In this document: piece by piece, positions 1 through 9,391 of the stretch
How positions within the stretch are numbered: the first letter of the stretch is position 1
Layout: the number at the start of each line of letters is the position of its first letter
Notes under the pieces: model-generated
The model's input: the letters and a program-made list of their open reading frames with translations, nothing else
Database searches by the model: none
Told to the model about the DNA's origin: nothing
Assembly: GCF_900169265.1 (NCBI RefSeq)
Contig: NZ_FXYX01000015.1
Location: forward strand, 1 to 64,000
Length of the DNA stretch: 64,000 bases
Direction: 5' to 3'
Origin: Brevibacterium iodinum ATCC 49514
GTDB lineage: Bacteria > Actinomycetota > Actinomycetes > Actinomycetales > Brevibacteriaceae
Translations under genes and position numbers: made by a program

Positions 1-2
1 CG

Positions 3-104
3 AAGAAGTCGAAGAGGGAGCTCAAGCGCAAGCTCAAATGGTATCTCGCGCGTCGAGTTTTCAAGGTTCTCAACGGGCTAGAAACAATTCCCACGTCGGC
101 TTGA
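3..104 (+). mobile_element. C-terminal tail of an IS110-family transposase (partial)
   Basis: The reading frame is open from the window edge to a TGA at 102-104 and gives 33 residues. They contain KSKRELKRKLKWYLARRVF, a basic helix like the C-terminal end of IS110-family (DEDD/serine) transposases, which typically read KxxREAxRxLKRYxARxVY. IS110 recombinases insert without target duplication; in studied members a bridge RNA specified by the element guides target choice. Here only about 30 nt separate the stop codon from a palindromic repeat half. Such a short right end fits the IS110 group, where the RNA lies upstream of the gene, better than the IS1111 group. The rest lies outside the window, so family and intactness are inferred from this tail alone. 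Confidence 0.6.
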
Positions 105-133
105 CAGACATAGAAGGATCGGCCCAGTCCACG

Positions 134-167
134 CCAGGTTGCTGGGCGCCCGTCAGGTAGTAATTGG
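134..167 (+). repeat. Half copy of a long palindromic repeat
   Basis: These 34 nt match the right arm (52722-52755) of the perfect 70-bp palindrome at 52686-52755 at 31 of 34 positions. The left arm is missing or reduced: only GGCCCAG at 121-127 could be a remnant. The IS110-type tail lies immediately to the left, so the element may have split this repeat. Confidence 0.85.
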
Positions 168-183
168 GGAGGGGTGGGCGCGA

Positions 184-189
184 TAGGCT
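184..189 (+). promoter_or_regulatory. -10 box of the amidohydrolase gene
   Basis: TAGGCT, the actinobacterial TAnnnT pattern, about 25 nt before the chosen start. A perfect TTGACA at 101-106 is too far upstream to be its -35. Confidence 0.4.
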
Positions 190-214
190 GGACATAACAG
201 ACTGGAGGATGAGA

Positions 215-1012
215 ATGAAGTTCGCGCTCGCTCAGATCAACACCACCACCGAGGTGGCCGATAACCTTGAGAAGGTCCGTTCCTATTCCCGCCGAGCCGC
301 CGCGGCAGGCGCTCGGTTCGTCCTCTTCCCAGAAGCGACGATGTCGGCGTTCGGATCTGGCCTGCGCACCATCGCCGAGGAGCACTCCGAGTCGTGGAGA
401 AGGGCGCTGAGCGAGCTCGCCGCCGAGACCGGCATCACCGTCGTCGTCGGCGAATTCGCGGCCACGAACGACAAGGTCATCAACCTGCTCGCCGTCTATT
501 CCCCTGACGGCCAGCGCAGCGACTATGCGAAGATCCACCTCTACGACGCCTTCGGCTTCAAGGAATCCGACACTGTCGAGGCGGGGGAGGAGCCGGTGCT
601 CTTCACCGTCGACGGCGAGGACATCGGTCTGGCCCTGTGCTACGACATCCGGTTCCCGAAGCTCTTCGCCGAACTCAGTCGGCGGGGCGCACGCCTGACC
701 CTCGTCGCCGCTTCCTGGGGGGCGGGACCGCGCAAGGCCGAACAATGGGAGATCCTCGCCCGCGCCCGTGCCCTGGACTCGAATATGTTCATCACCGCCC
801 TCGGCCAAGCCGATCCCGAAGTGACCGGCGTCCCGGTTCCGAAGAAAGGGCCGACCGGGGTCGGCCACAGTCTGGTCTCCGACCCCCTCGGGAAGGTGCT
901 GAACTCACTCGACGGTGCCGAACGACTCGAGATCGTCGAGATCGACCTCAGCGCCGCCGATACCGCAGCGGAGACGGTTCCGGTGCTCACGAACGCGAAA
1001 CTCGGGTACTGA
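215..1012 (+). CDS. Carbon-nitrogen hydrolase (nitrilase superfamily amidase)
   Basis: This 265-residue protein has the full length of the nitrilase/omega-amidase family. The Glu-Lys-Cys triad is visible: E40 in FPEAT, K106 in YAKIHLYD and C142 in LCYDIRFP. Such enzymes cleave small amides or nitriles in the cytosol; the sequence resembles deaminated-glutathione or omega-amidase-like members, but the substrate cannot be read from it. I chose the ATG at 215 because GGAGG at 204-208 lies 6 nt upstream; the ATG at 209 is too close and a TTG at 164 lies inside the palindromic repeat. A TetR gene follows 60 nt downstream on the same strand. Confidence 0.9.
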   Translation: MKFALAQINTTTEVADNLEKVRSYSRRAAAAGARFVLFPEATMSAFGSGLRTIAEEHSESWRRALSELAAETGITVVVGEFAATNDKVINLLAVYSPDGQRSDYAKIHLYDAFGFKESDTVEAGEEPVLFTVDGEDIGLALCYDIRFPKLFAELSRRGARLTLVAASWGAGPRKAEQWEILARARALDSNMFITALGQADPEVTGVPVPKKGPTGVGHSLVSDPLGKVLNSLDGAERLEIVEIDLSAADTAAETVPVLTNAKLGY

Positions 1013-1072
1013 GCTCGAGACGGGCGCTCAGCGCATTTCCGGTGAAAATGCAGCGACTGCAATACTGTTCTC

Positions 1073-1768
1073 ATGAGTTCTGGTTCAGAAGTCCAAGCGT
1101 CACCGCCGGTCGAGGGACTGCGCGAACGCAAGAAGCGTGAGCGCGGGCAGGCTCTGCGCCGTGCCGCCATCGACCTGGCCCTGGAGAAGGGCTATCACAA
1201 CGTCACCGTCGAAGACATCTGTGAGCGCTGCGGAGTCTCCCGACGGACCTTCTTCAACTACTACTCATCGAAGGACGAGGCGCTGCTCGGTCGCGCGGAC
1301 ACCGTCTTCGACGAAGAGGACCAACCGGCCATCGAGGAATTCGAAGCCGGGGGGCCCCATGGGCGCCTCGTCGCCGACCTCGAACATCTGCTCGCATTCA
1401 TCGTCGCCACTCGGATGGAGAAGCGCGATGATATGCACCAGTACCATCTCATGCTGAAAAAGGACCCGTCGCTGATCCCGCTGCAGATGTCGCGGATGGG
1501 CAACAACGAACGGCTCTTCCGGCAGATCATCCAACGCCGACTCGACGGGACCTCCTCGGCGCCGGTGGACGTCATGGGGGCTCACTCCGGTGACTATGCC
1601 GACGACGATATCGAAGTCTCCCCGCGAGCCGAAGCCGTCGCCGCCTTGGCGATGATGGCGCTCAAGGCGACATTCACCCGGATGCGACGGGTCGACGGAG
1701 ATCCGGGACCAGTGATCGACAGACTCTTCGACGAACTGCGTGCGCTCTTCCGCGAAGAAGCCGACTAG
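1073..1768 (+). CDS. TetR-family transcriptional regulator
   Basis: This 231-residue protein has an N-terminal TetR helix-turn-helix at about residues 15-65 (VTVEDICERCGVSRRTFFNYY, quoted in part: EDICERCGVSRRTFFNYY), followed by a ligand-binding/dimerisation domain with no recognisable ligand class. There is no Shine-Dalgarno site; AATACT at 1061-1066 sits 6 nt before the ATG, so the mRNA may be leaderless. An imperfect inverted repeat at 1033-1051 (GCATTT...AAATGC) just upstream is a candidate autoregulatory operator. Its target could be the amidase gene before it or a gene elsewhere; no target is evident. Confidence 0.9.
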   Translation: MSSGSEVQASPPVEGLRERKKRERGQALRRAAIDLALEKGYHNVTVEDICERCGVSRRTFFNYYSSKDEALLGRADTVFDEEDQPAIEEFEAGGPHGRLVADLEHLLAFIVATRMEKRDDMHQYHLMLKKDPSLIPLQMSRMGNNERLFRQIIQRRLDGTSSAPVDVMGAHSGDYADDDIEVSPRAEAVAALAMMALKATFTRMRRVDGDPGPVIDRLFDELRALFREEAD

Positions 1769-1884
1769 AGAAACAGCAGACGGGAACAGACGACCGTCGG
1801 TCGCCGCTGCCGCTTGAGGCGACAGTAGGCACGGGAGCCCGACCCCACTACGGGAGTCCGACGAAGGTCGGGGCCGGCAGGGCC

Positions 1885-2265
1885 TCACCGACCCAGGTGC
1901 TGGTCCCAGGTCTGTGGGAGACGCTTGCGCACATTGCGGCGTGGAGCCCGGAAACCCGCCCGATCGCCCTTGCGGGTCTCGGACTCGGCCTCCGCGCTGG
2001 CCTGCTGGGCCGCATAGGCGATCGCCACCTGACGGATCGCCACGACCGCGGCCACAGCCGCCGCACTGGCCATCTCGTCGCTGATCGGTTCGCCGTCATC
2101 GGCGCGCACCTGTGAACGTCCCTCCACAGAGGGCACCCGCAACGCCCCGACTGAGGCTGTGGCCCCGCCCTCCTCGGCGGCGGGATCCTCACCGGTGACG
2201 GTCACCTCGGCGTCGACTCCGCCGGGCAGGTTCGGCTCAGCGTCGGTCTGCAGATCATCGCTCAT
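1885..2265 (-). CDS. accE: Acyl-CoA carboxylase epsilon-type subunit
   Basis: This 126-residue protein starts in an ATGA overlap with the stop of the carboxyltransferase gene, so the two are translationally coupled. It has an acidic N-terminus, an Ala-rich helix (about 68-95) and a basic C-terminus ending [14 protein letters not shown]. Actinobacterial acyl-CoA carboxylases often carry a small, poorly conserved epsilon subunit encoded directly after accD/pccB (AccE5 in mycobacteria), which stabilises the alpha-beta complex. Assignment rests mainly on position and composition; it is longer than most epsilon subunits (60-90 residues). Confidence 0.65.
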   Translation of the reverse strand: MSDDLQTDAEPNLPGGVDAEVTVTGEDPAAEEGGATASVGALRVPSVEGRSQVRADDGEPISDEMASAAAVAAVVAIRQVAIAYAAQQASAEAESETRKGDRAGFRAPRRNVRKRLPQTWDQHLGR

Positions 2266-3842
2266 AGGGGGATGTTACCGTGCTTGCGCGCGGGAGCGTC
2301 GACGTGCTTGTTCTTCAGGGCACGCAGGGAACGCACGATCCGGCTGCGGGTCTCGCTCGGCTTGATGACGGCGTCGATGTAGCCTTCCTCGGCGGCCAGG
2401 TACGGGTTGAGCAGCGCATCCTCGTAGTCCTGGATGAGTTCGGCACGTGCCGCTTCGACATCCTCGCCGGCCTCTTCGGCGGCCTTGAGCTTCCGACGAT
2501 AGACGATGTTCGCCGCACCCTGGGCACCCATGACCGCGATCTGCGCGCTCGGCCAGGCGAGATTGATATCGGCACCGAGCTGCTTCGACCCCATCACGCA
2601 GTACGCGCCGCCGTAGGCCTTGCGGGTGATGAGGGTGACGAGCGGAACGGTGGCCTCGCCGTAGGCGTAGATGAGCTTGGCGCCGCGGCGGATGATGCCG
2701 CCGTACTCCTGGTCGGTGCCCGGCAGGAACCCGGGCACATCGACGAAGGTGAGGATCGGCAGGTTGAAGGCATCGCAGAGGCGCACGAAGCGTGCGGCCT
2801 TCTCCGAGGCGTCGATGTCGAGGGTGCCGGCCAGCTGCATGGGCTGGTTGGCGATGACACCGACGCTCACACCCTCGACGCGGCCGAAACCGGTGACGAC
2901 GTTCGGAGCGAAGAGCTCAGAGACCTGCAGGAAATCGCCGTCGTCGAGGATCGCGGTGACGACGTCGAGGATGTCGTAGGGCTGCGAAGGCGAATCCGGC
3001 ATGAGCGTATCCAGCGCCTCGTCTTCGGGAGTCACCGACAGATCGGACTCGAACTCGTCGGCATCGGCCGGGTCGAGGTTGTTCTGCGGCAGGAACGAGA
3101 GCAGATCGCGCACATAGTTGAGCGCATCGTCCTCGTCCGAGGCCAGGTAGTGGGCGTTTCCGGACACGGTGTTGTTCGTCCGTCCGCCGCCGAGCTCCTC
3201 ATGGCCGACGGACTCTCCCGTAACGGTCTTGATGACATCGGGGCCGGTGATGTACATGTGGCTGATCTGATCGACCATGATCGTGACGTCGGTCAGGGCA
3301 GGGGAGTACACGGCGCCGCCGGCCGAGGGACCCATGATGAGCGAGATCTGGGGGATCACTCCCGACGAGGCGACATTGAGGCGGAAGATCTCGGCGAACA
3401 GCGCAATCGATCCGACGCCTTCCTGGATCCGGGCGCCTCCCGAGTCGTTGATGCCGATGATCGGGCAGCCGAGCTTGAGAGCAAGTTTCTGCACCTTGAC
3501 GATCTTGCGGCCGTTGGCTTCGGCCAGGGATCCGCCGAGGACGGTGAAGTCGTGAGCGAAGACCGCGACGGTCTTGCTTTCGATCGTGCCCAGTCCGCAG
3601 ACGACTCCGTCACCGTCGGGGCGGTTGTCCTGCATCCCGAACTGGTGATTGTGATGGCGGGCGAATTCGTCGATCTCCTGGAAGGAGTCGGCGTCGAGGA
3701 GGGCGTCGATGCGTTCACGGGCGGTCTGTTTGCCGCGCTTGTGCTGGTTGTCCACCGAGCGCTGATTGCCCGTGTGGGCTGCTTCTCGGCGCTGGGTGAA
3801 TGCGTCGATGCGCTCGGCTGTGGTCCGTGGAGTATCCGTCAT
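2262..3842 (-). CDS. pccB: Acyl-CoA/propionyl-CoA carboxylase carboxyltransferase (beta) subunit
   Basis: This 526-residue protein is full length for biotin-dependent carboxyltransferases. It transfers CO2 from carboxybiotin to acetyl- or propionyl-CoA, making malonyl- or methylmalonyl-CoA for lipid synthesis. Family motifs include [24 protein letters not shown] (acyl-CoA oxyanion loop) and [14 protein letters not shown] (biotin site). I chose the ATG at 3842: GTGGAG precedes it, and TATTGT 6 nt upstream could also make it leaderless. It is divergent from birA, whose product biotinylates the partner alpha subunit; that subunit is not in the window. Confidence 0.93.
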   Translation of the reverse strand: MTDTPRTTAERIDAFTQRREAAHTGNQRSVDNQHKRGKQTARERIDALLDADSFQEIDEFARHHNHQFGMQDNRPDGDGVVCGLGTIESKTVAVFAHDFTVLGGSLAEANGRKIVKVQKLALKLGCPIIGINDSGGARIQEGVGSIALFAEIFRLNVASSGVIPQISLIMGPSAGGAVYSPALTDVTIMVDQISHMYITGPDVIKTVTGESVGHEELGGGRTNNTVSGNAHYLASDEDDALNYVRDLLSFLPQNNLDPADADEFESDLSVTPEDEALDTLMPDSPSQPYDILDVVTAILDDGDFLQVSELFAPNVVTGFGRVEGVSVGVIANQPMQLAGTLDIDASEKAARFVRLCDAFNLPILTFVDVPGFLPGTDQEYGGIIRRGAKLIYAYGEATVPLVTLITRKAYGGAYCVMGSKQLGADINLAWPSAQIAVMGAQGAANIVYRRKLKAAEEAGEDVEAARAELIQDYEDALLNPYLAAEEGYIDAVIKPSETRSRIVRSLRALKNKHVDAPARKHGNIPL

Positions 3843-3848
3843 GTCTCC

Positions 3849-3854
3849 ACAATA
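3849..3854 (-). promoter_or_regulatory. -10 box of pccB-accE
   Basis: TATTGT on the minus strand, 6 nt before the pccB ATG. It shares the 67-nt divergent interval with the birA promoter. Confidence 0.4.
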
Positions 3855-3897
3855 ACGATGACGTGAGACTTCGTTGTGCACTCTCACCAAAAGAATC

Positions 3898-3903
3898 TAG
3901 AGT
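3898..3903 (+). promoter_or_regulatory. -10 box of birA (leaderless)
   Basis: TAGAGT lies 6 nt before the GTG start, with TTGTGC at 3874-3879 as a possible -35 (18-nt spacer). No Shine-Dalgarno site fits. Confidence 0.5.
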
Positions 3904-3909
3904 GGACTG

Positions 3910-4782
3910 GTGAACAGCCAACACAATTCCCTCCTCGTCGACGTCGACTCAGTGCGCCGCAACGCTGCCGACCGTGGTCTCTCGCTTCCGCCGCTGATCT
4001 GGGACGATAGCTGCACTTCGACGAATGACGAACTTGCGCGAGTGGTCCGAGAAGGAGCCGACGCCGGTTCGCCCGTGGCCGAATTCACCATCCGCGGCAC
4101 CGACTTCCAGAACGCCGGACACGGTCGTCTGGGCCGGACCTGGACGGTGCCCGCCCGCCGGTCGCTCACGTGGTCGATTCTGCTCACACCCCCGGCGGGG
4201 TTCTCCCAATGGGGGTGGATCCCGCTCATCGCCGGTGAGGCCGTGCATTCTGCCGTCACCGAGGCGGGGGTGCCGGCCGCGATCAAATGGCCCAACGATG
4301 TGCTCACCGCCGAGGGCAGGAAGCTGTGCGGGATCCTCGCACGCGTCGAACCCCTGGTCAGCGGACCGCAGATCGTGTTGGGGATGGGGCTGAACACGCG
4401 GTTGGAGCCCGCTGATCTGCCGCGCGAAGACGCGAGCTCGCTGGCGATCGAAACCGGAGTCGACGGTTCAGAAATTGATCATGAAGCATTGCTAGTCTCG
4501 ATTCTCGGCACACTGATCCCCTGCTACAGAGAGCTGATCGACTATGGAGATGAGGATTTCCGCGACAGCCGCACAGCGCGGAGAGTGCGTGATCATATGG
4601 TGACGCTCGGGTCGCGGGTTCGGGTGGAAAAGCCCGATGGTTCCGACATCATCGGCACCGCCACGGGGCTGGACGCCGGAGCCGACCTCATCATCGACGA
4701 TCATGTGTGCTTAAGCGCCGGAGATGTTCACCATCTGCGTCCGGCCGCGGCCCCGACCGCTGCGGAGAGGAGCGAAGACTGA
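3910..4782 (+). CDS. birA: Biotin--[acetyl-CoA-carboxylase] ligase, group I
   Basis: This 290-residue protein activates biotin with ATP and attaches it to the lysine of biotin carboxyl carrier domains. Motifs are SCTSTNDEL, the biotin-adenylate loop GHGRLGRTW, IKWPNDVL and KLCGIL. It lacks the N-terminal helix-turn-helix of the E. coli protein, so it is a ligase without repressor function. The GTG start at 3910 follows TAGAGT by 6 nt. It is divergent from pccB, a classic pairing with the enzyme that needs biotin. The stop overlaps the ATG of the cyclase gene by one base. Confidence 0.93.
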   Translation: MNSQHNSLLVDVDSVRRNAADRGLSLPPLIWDDSCTSTNDELARVVREGADAGSPVAEFTIRGTDFQNAGHGRLGRTWTVPARRSLTWSILLTPPAGFSQWGWIPLIAGEAVHSAVTEAGVPAAIKWPNDVLTAEGRKLCGILARVEPLVSGPQIVLGMGLNTRLEPADLPREDASSLAIETGVDGSEIDHEALLVSILGTLIPCYRELIDYGDEDFRDSRTARRVRDHMVTLGSRVRVEKPDGSDIIGTATGLDAGADLIIDDHVCLSAGDVHHLRPAAAPTAAERSED

Positions 4783-6518
4783 TGGCGGTTTCGGACTTCA
4801 CCGCCGGTTTCGACATCGTCGAATCGGAAGGTGTGGGCACACCCGAGGTGGCAGACGCCGACGGCTCCTCCACGAACGGCCACCAGTCTGACGACAGAAC
4901 TCAGTCGGACCGTGAAACACCGCAGACCGGTCGTGATCCGCAGACGGCTGCCCAGGCCCAGGCCGATCCAGGCTCTCAGACGAGTTCAGCGAATAGTGGT
5001 GCGGCGAATAGTGATGCGGCGAGTCGCACGGATCCCGCCGCTCCGATGAGGGCAGTCCCGGAGGGGGAGGGTGAGACGCGATCCCGCGCCGAGGCGGACG
5101 ACCGTTCCACTGACACCGTCGCCGCCGAGGACGTCGAGGCGAACGCGGACGATCGGTTCGATGACGGCGGAGTCGTCAGCGATGTCGGTGGTGACGACGA
5201 ACCTGTCGGCGGCCTGACCGGATCCGCTCCTCAGGCAGGAGAGGTCGGCGACGAGCTCGCCGACGAGTTGACCGCTGATCCGGACACAGCCACCACGGAC
5301 GTGGGGGCCGCCGACGCCGACCCGGACATCGATGTCGATGAGGACTTCTTCAGCGGATTGCGCGAGGATCCGCGCACCACAGCGCTGCCGATCATCGATG
5401 AGGACGACGCCGACGGAGCTCTCGACGCGGACGGTCCCGACTTCGACGACACGATCTATGAGACCCGAACCGCGGCCGAGCGACTCGAAGAGATCCTGCT
5501 CGAGGGCAAGCGCGTCCTCGACCGACGGGAGGCCGCGAAGCTCGGTGGAATCTCCACGGTCTCGGCCCGGAAGATGTGGCGGGCCCTCGGCATGTCCCAG
5601 GCGAAGCCGACGGATAAGGCCTACACCGTCAGCGATGCGCACGCCCTGCGGATTTGGGCCAAGCCCGTCGCCGACGGGCTCATCGACCAGACCACCGCGC
5701 TGTCCCTGGCCCGAGCGATCGGGCAGACGACGGACCGCCTCGTCGTCTGGCAGATGGAGACCCTCGTCGAATTCCTCACCGAGGAGAAGGGACTGACCGA
5801 TCCGGAAGCGCGCCGGGATGCCCTGGCCGTCGTCGAAGAGATGATCGACCCGCTGCAGAAGATGCTCACCTATTCCTGGCGGCGGAACCTCGCCGACGTC
5901 ATGGGCCGTCTCAACGTCAACGTCTCCGACGGGCTGGCCATGGACAACAGGCAGGGCTGGTACGACTCCTCGATGCCGTTGGCCCGCGCCGTCGGATTCA
6001 TCGACCTCGTCTCCTTCACCCGCCTGTCGCAGAAGATGGAGCCACGGCAGCTGGCGGACATGGTCCAGGAGTTCCAGGGCATGGCCTACAACATCGTCGC
6101 CACCGGCGGCGGACGGGTCATCAAGACCGTCGGCGATGAAGTGTTCTTCGCCGCCTCGACTCCGCTGGCCGGGGCCGAGATCGCCATGACGCTGATGGAG
6201 CGCGTGACCGCCGCCGAGGACCTGCCCCAGGCGCGCGTCGGCTTCGTCTGGGGACGGGTGCTCTCCCGCCTCGGCGATATCTTCGGCTCCAGCGTCAACC
6301 TCGCCGCCCGCCTGACGGCCGTGGCCGATCCCGGGACGATCTTCACCGACGAGGAGACCGCACGAGTGCTCTCGGCCTCGGACGACTACGTCTTCGAACC
6401 GCGCGATTCGATTTCGCTCCACGGACTCGGCGAGACCGCCATCGGCGAGATGAAGCGCGGCACCGCAGCCAAGATGCACCTCGACCTCGACGACGATCCC
6501 GAGAACTCAGACCAGTGA
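4782..6518 (+). CDS. Class III adenylate cyclase with long acidic N-terminus and regulatory domain
   Basis: This 578-residue protein makes cAMP from ATP. Residues 1 to about 225 are Asp/Glu/Ala/Thr-rich low complexity and probably disordered. Residues about 230-390 (ERLEEILLEGKRVLDRREAA onward) match the helical autoinhibitory or pH-sensing region of mycobacterial Rv1264/Rv2212-type cyclases. The catalytic domain (about 400-560) keeps both metal aspartates (D408 in FIDLVSFT, D452 in GDEVFF), the adenine-specifying K448 and the VNLAARL transition-state residues, so it should be active. GGAGAGGAG precedes the ATG, which overlaps the birA stop (TGATG). The acidic tail is unusual and of unknown role. 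Confidence 0.9.
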   Translation: MAVSDFTAGFDIVESEGVGTPEVADADGSSTNGHQSDDRTQSDRETPQTGRDPQTAAQAQADPGSQTSSANSGAANSDAASRTDPAAPMRAVPEGEGETRSRAEADDRSTDTVAAEDVEANADDRFDDGGVVSDVGGDDEPVGGLTGSAPQAGEVGDELADELTADPDTATTDVGAADADPDIDVDEDFFSGLREDPRTTALPIIDEDDADGALDADGPDFDDTIYETRTAAERLEEILLEGKRVLDRREAAKLGGISTVSARKMWRALGMSQAKPTDKAYTVSDAHALRIWAKPVADGLIDQTTALSLARAIGQTTDRLVVWQMETLVEFLTEEKGLTDPEARRDALAVVEEMIDPLQKMLTYSWRRNLADVMGRLNVNVSDGLAMDNRQGWYDSSMPLARAVGFIDLVSFTRLSQKMEPRQLADMVQEFQGMAYNIVATGGGRVIKTVGDEVFFAASTPLAGAEIAMTLMERVTAAEDLPQARVGFVWGRVLSRLGDIFGSSVNLAARLTAVADPGTIFTDEETARVLSASDDYVFEPRDSISLHGLGETAIGEMKRGTAAKMHLDLDDDPENSDQ

Positions 6519-6606
6519 CCGACGGCTGAGCCCGACACCGAGGTGGTGGGCCCAGCCGCTGTGCCGACCGGTGCGGCCTGGCCCCGCCGTTGAGTCGGCC
6601 CCGAGC

Positions 6607-9369
6607 TCAGAACAGGGCGGAGTCGTCGTCCTCGTCGTCCTCGTCATGGGAGACGATCACGGCGCCTTCGGTGTCGAACTTCGACCGCGCGATCTCGTCC
6701 TTGGCCTCGTCGAGGTCGAGATCGAGCTCATCGAAACTGGTCGCCAGTCCCTGCTGTCCCCGCTGCTTCTCGCCCGCGGATCGCTTTCCTCCGGACTTCG
6801 GCTTCTTTTCGCCGGTGCCGGACGCGGAATCCGCGTCAGCTTCGGTGTCGGCTGAAGCCTCAGCCGATTCGTCATCGCCGGCCTCCGGGGACTGGTCGTG
6901 GGATTCGGCGCCGCCGAGGCGGGGCAGGGTGCCGATGACATCGATCTTCGACTCCAACGGCGATCCCGTCCCGTCGCGACGGGACAGCTCGGCCGGAAGC
7001 GTGCGTGCACCGCCGGCGGTGGCGGCAGCCTGCGGAGAGTCGCCGACCCAGGCCAGCGACAGTTCGGTCTCACCCTTGAGGAACTTGTGGGCGCGCACCC
7101 CGGAGGTGCCTCGCCCTTTGGTCGGGAACTCGGAGAATTCGCTGACCTTGATCGACGACGATGGGGCGCCGTAGAAGTTCTCACCGCTGGCGATCGTGAC
7201 GACCGCGAAGCTGCCGAGCTCGGCATCCGCGGCACCGTCCTCGTCGGTCTTCGCCGCCTTCGGAGTCATTCCGAAGAAGATCACCTTCGCCTCGGCGGCC
7301 ACCTTGATTCCGGCCACGCCCGAGGCGTTCCAGCCCTGTGCACGCAGACCGGAGGCGTCGAAGGCGAGCAGCTGAGCATTCGAGGTCACGAATACGGAGA
7401 GGGAATCGTCGATGTCCTCGGGTTGGGCGACCCCGACGACGGAGTCCTTGCCCTTGAGGGTGATGGCTTCCCACTCGTTCTTGTTCGGCCGGCTGGCCAC
7501 CGACACGCGTTTGACGATGCCGTCGGCGGTGCCGAGGACGAATTCCCGGTCGAGGTCGATCAGACCGATGATCTTCTCGTTCTTCTCCAGCGCCGCATAT
7601 TCGGCGATCTTCACACCGCCGGCGACATTGGGCCGTGCCGCGGCCGGCGGCAGGGCAGGCAGATCGACGACGTCGACCATATGCAGTCGACCGGTGGTGG
7701 TGATGGCGCCGACCTTGCCCTGAGTGGTGGTGACGATCTCCGAGACCAGCGCATCATGGCTCGAGCGGCGACCCTCACGTGCCAGCGGAGCGGCATCCGA
7801 GGTGCGCGCAATGCGTCCGGAGGTCGACAGCAGCACTCGACAGGGAGAATCGGCGATCTTGAGGTTCGCAGGAGCCTTCTTGCCCTTGGCCGTCAGCTCC
7901 TTCATCGAGCCCTCGATGAGAACGGTGCGTCGCGGAGAGCCGATGACCTCGGCCGCGGACTCCAGTTCCGAGGCGACGAGCTCCCGCAGCTTCGCCTCAT
8001 CGGCGAGCAGCGATTCGAGGTAGTCGATCGTCTTCCTCAGCTCGTCGCGTTCGGCCTCGAGTTCGAGACGCGAGAACTTCGTGAGCCGACGCAGCTGCAG
8101 ATCGAGGATGTAGGTCGCTTGCAGCTCGGAGAGCTCGAAGACGTCCATGAGGCGGGTGCGGGCCGTAGCTGCATCGTCCGAGGAACGGATGAGCTGGATG
8201 ACCTCATCGATGTCGAGGATCGCAATGAGCAGACCTTCGACGAGGTGGAGCCGGTCCTTGGCCTTGCGCAGCTGGAAAACCGTGCGCCTGCGCACCACGT
8301 CGATGCGATGGGAGAGGTAGACCATAAGCAGCTCGCGCAGTCCCAAGGTCCGCGGCTGCCCCTCGACGAGGCAGACGTTGTTGATGCTGAACGATTCCTC
8401 GAGGGGGGTCTGGCGGTAGAGCTCGGCCAGCACGGCATCGGGGTTGAAACCGTTCTTCACACCGATGACCAGACGCATGCCGTTCTTGCGATCCGAATAG
8501 TCATCGATCGAGGCGATTCCGGACAGCTTCTTCGCCCCGACCGCGTCTTTGACCTTCGACACGACCTTCTCCGGTCCCACGAGGTAGGGCAGCTCGGTGA
8601 CGATGATTCCCTTGCGGCGGGCACTGATGTTCTCGATGGACACAGTGGCTCGGGTGCGGAACGTACCGCGACCGATCTCATAGGCTTCGCGCACTCCGTC
8701 GAGGCCGATGATCCGCCCGCCGGTGGGCAGATCCGGGCCGGGGATGAAGCGCATGAGCTCCGAGAGTCCGGCATCGGGATTGCGGATGAGGTGGGCGCAG
8801 GCGGCGATGACTTCGCCGGGATTGTGCGGGGCCATGTTCGTGGCCATGCCGACGGCGATGCCCGAGGCGCCGTTGATGAGCAGATTCGGGAAGGCGCTGG
8901 GCAGGACCTCGGGCTGAGTGAGCGTGTTGTCGTAGTTCGGTACGAAGTCGACGACGTCTTCGTCGAGCCCGGCGATCATGTGCATCGACGCGGTCGTCAG
9001 TCGAGCCTCGGTGTAGCGCGGGGCAGCGGGACCATCGTCGAGGGAGCCGAAGTTGCCGTGGCCGTCGACCAAGGGAACACGCATGATGAAGCCCTGGCTG
9101 AGGCGCACGAGGGCGTCGTAGATCGCAGTGTCGCCGTGCGGGTGGAGCTTGCCCATGACATCGCCGACGATGCGGGAGGACTTCACATGTCCGCGGTCGG
9201 GGCGCAGCCCCATATCGCCCATCTGGTAGACGATGCGACGCTGGACGGGTTTGAGACCGTCCCTGGCGTCGGGCAGTGCGCGGGAGTGGATGACCGAGAC
9301 CGCATATTCGAGGAACGAACTCTCCATCTCTGAGGAGACGTCGACTTCGATGACTCTGCCTTCGGGCAT
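6607..9369 (-). CDS. parC: DNA gyrase/topoisomerase IV subunit A
   Basis: This 920-residue protein is the breaking-reunion subunit of a type II topoisomerase. Y119 (AAPRYTEARL) is the DNA-linking tyrosine. The quinolone-resistance region is HPHGDTAIYDALVRLSQ at 76-92, with T81 and D85 at the E. coli GyrA S83 and D87 positions. A C-terminal beta-propeller and an acidic Lys/Asp/Glu-rich tail follow. No gyrB or parE lies beside it and it is far from any dnaA region, so I read it as the second (ParC-like) A subunit, but it could be the sole GyrA. AGGAG sits 5 nt before the ATG. Confidence 0.88.
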   Translation of the reverse strand: MPEGRVIEVDVSSEMESSFLEYAVSVIHSRALPDARDGLKPVQRRIVYQMGDMGLRPDRGHVKSSRIVGDVMGKLHPHGDTAIYDALVRLSQGFIMRVPLVDGHGNFGSLDDGPAAPRYTEARLTTASMHMIAGLDEDVVDFVPNYDNTLTQPEVLPSAFPNLLINGASGIAVGMATNMAPHNPGEVIAACAHLIRNPDAGLSELMRFIPGPDLPTGGRIIGLDGVREAYEIGRGTFRTRATVSIENISARRKGIIVTELPYLVGPEKVVSKVKDAVGAKKLSGIASIDDYSDRKNGMRLVIGVKNGFNPDAVLAELYRQTPLEESFSINNVCLVEGQPRTLGLRELLMVYLSHRIDVVRRRTVFQLRKAKDRLHLVEGLLIAILDIDEVIQLIRSSDDAATARTRLMDVFELSELQATYILDLQLRRLTKFSRLELEAERDELRKTIDYLESLLADEAKLRELVASELESAAEVIGSPRRTVLIEGSMKELTAKGKKAPANLKIADSPCRVLLSTSGRIARTSDAAPLAREGRRSSHDALVSEIVTTTQGKVGAITTTGRLHMVDVVDLPALPPAAARPNVAGGVKIAEYAALEKNEKIIGLIDLDREFVLGTADGIVKRVSVASRPNKNEWEAITLKGKDSVVGVAQPEDIDDSLSVFVTSNAQLLAFDASGLRAQGWNASGVAGIKVAAEAKVIFFGMTPKAAKTDEDGAADAELGSFAVVTIASGENFYGAPSSSIKVSEFSEFPTKGRGTSGVRAHKFLKGETELSLAWVGDSPQAAATAGGARTLPAELSRRDGTGSPLESKIDVIGTLPRLGGAESHDQSPEAGDDESAEASADTEADADSASGTGEKKPKSGGKRSAGEKQRGQQGLATSFDELDLDLDEAKDEIARSKFDTEGAVIVSHDEDDEDDDSALF

Positions 9370-9391
9370 GGAACTCCTTTGACACACGAAC

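Noticed and set aside
164..214. TTG start at 164 for the amidohydrolase
   Set aside because: It lies in the palindromic repeat and has no ribosome-binding site; GGAGG correctly spaced before the ATG at 215 decides the start.
2280..3866. Long open frame antisense to pccB (528 codons); similar long frames opposite the cyclase, topoisomerase, GNAT fusion, hydrolase and secA genes
   Set aside because: High GC at third positions keeps antisense frames open. The opposite strands encode well-recognised families and the antisense translations show no domain.
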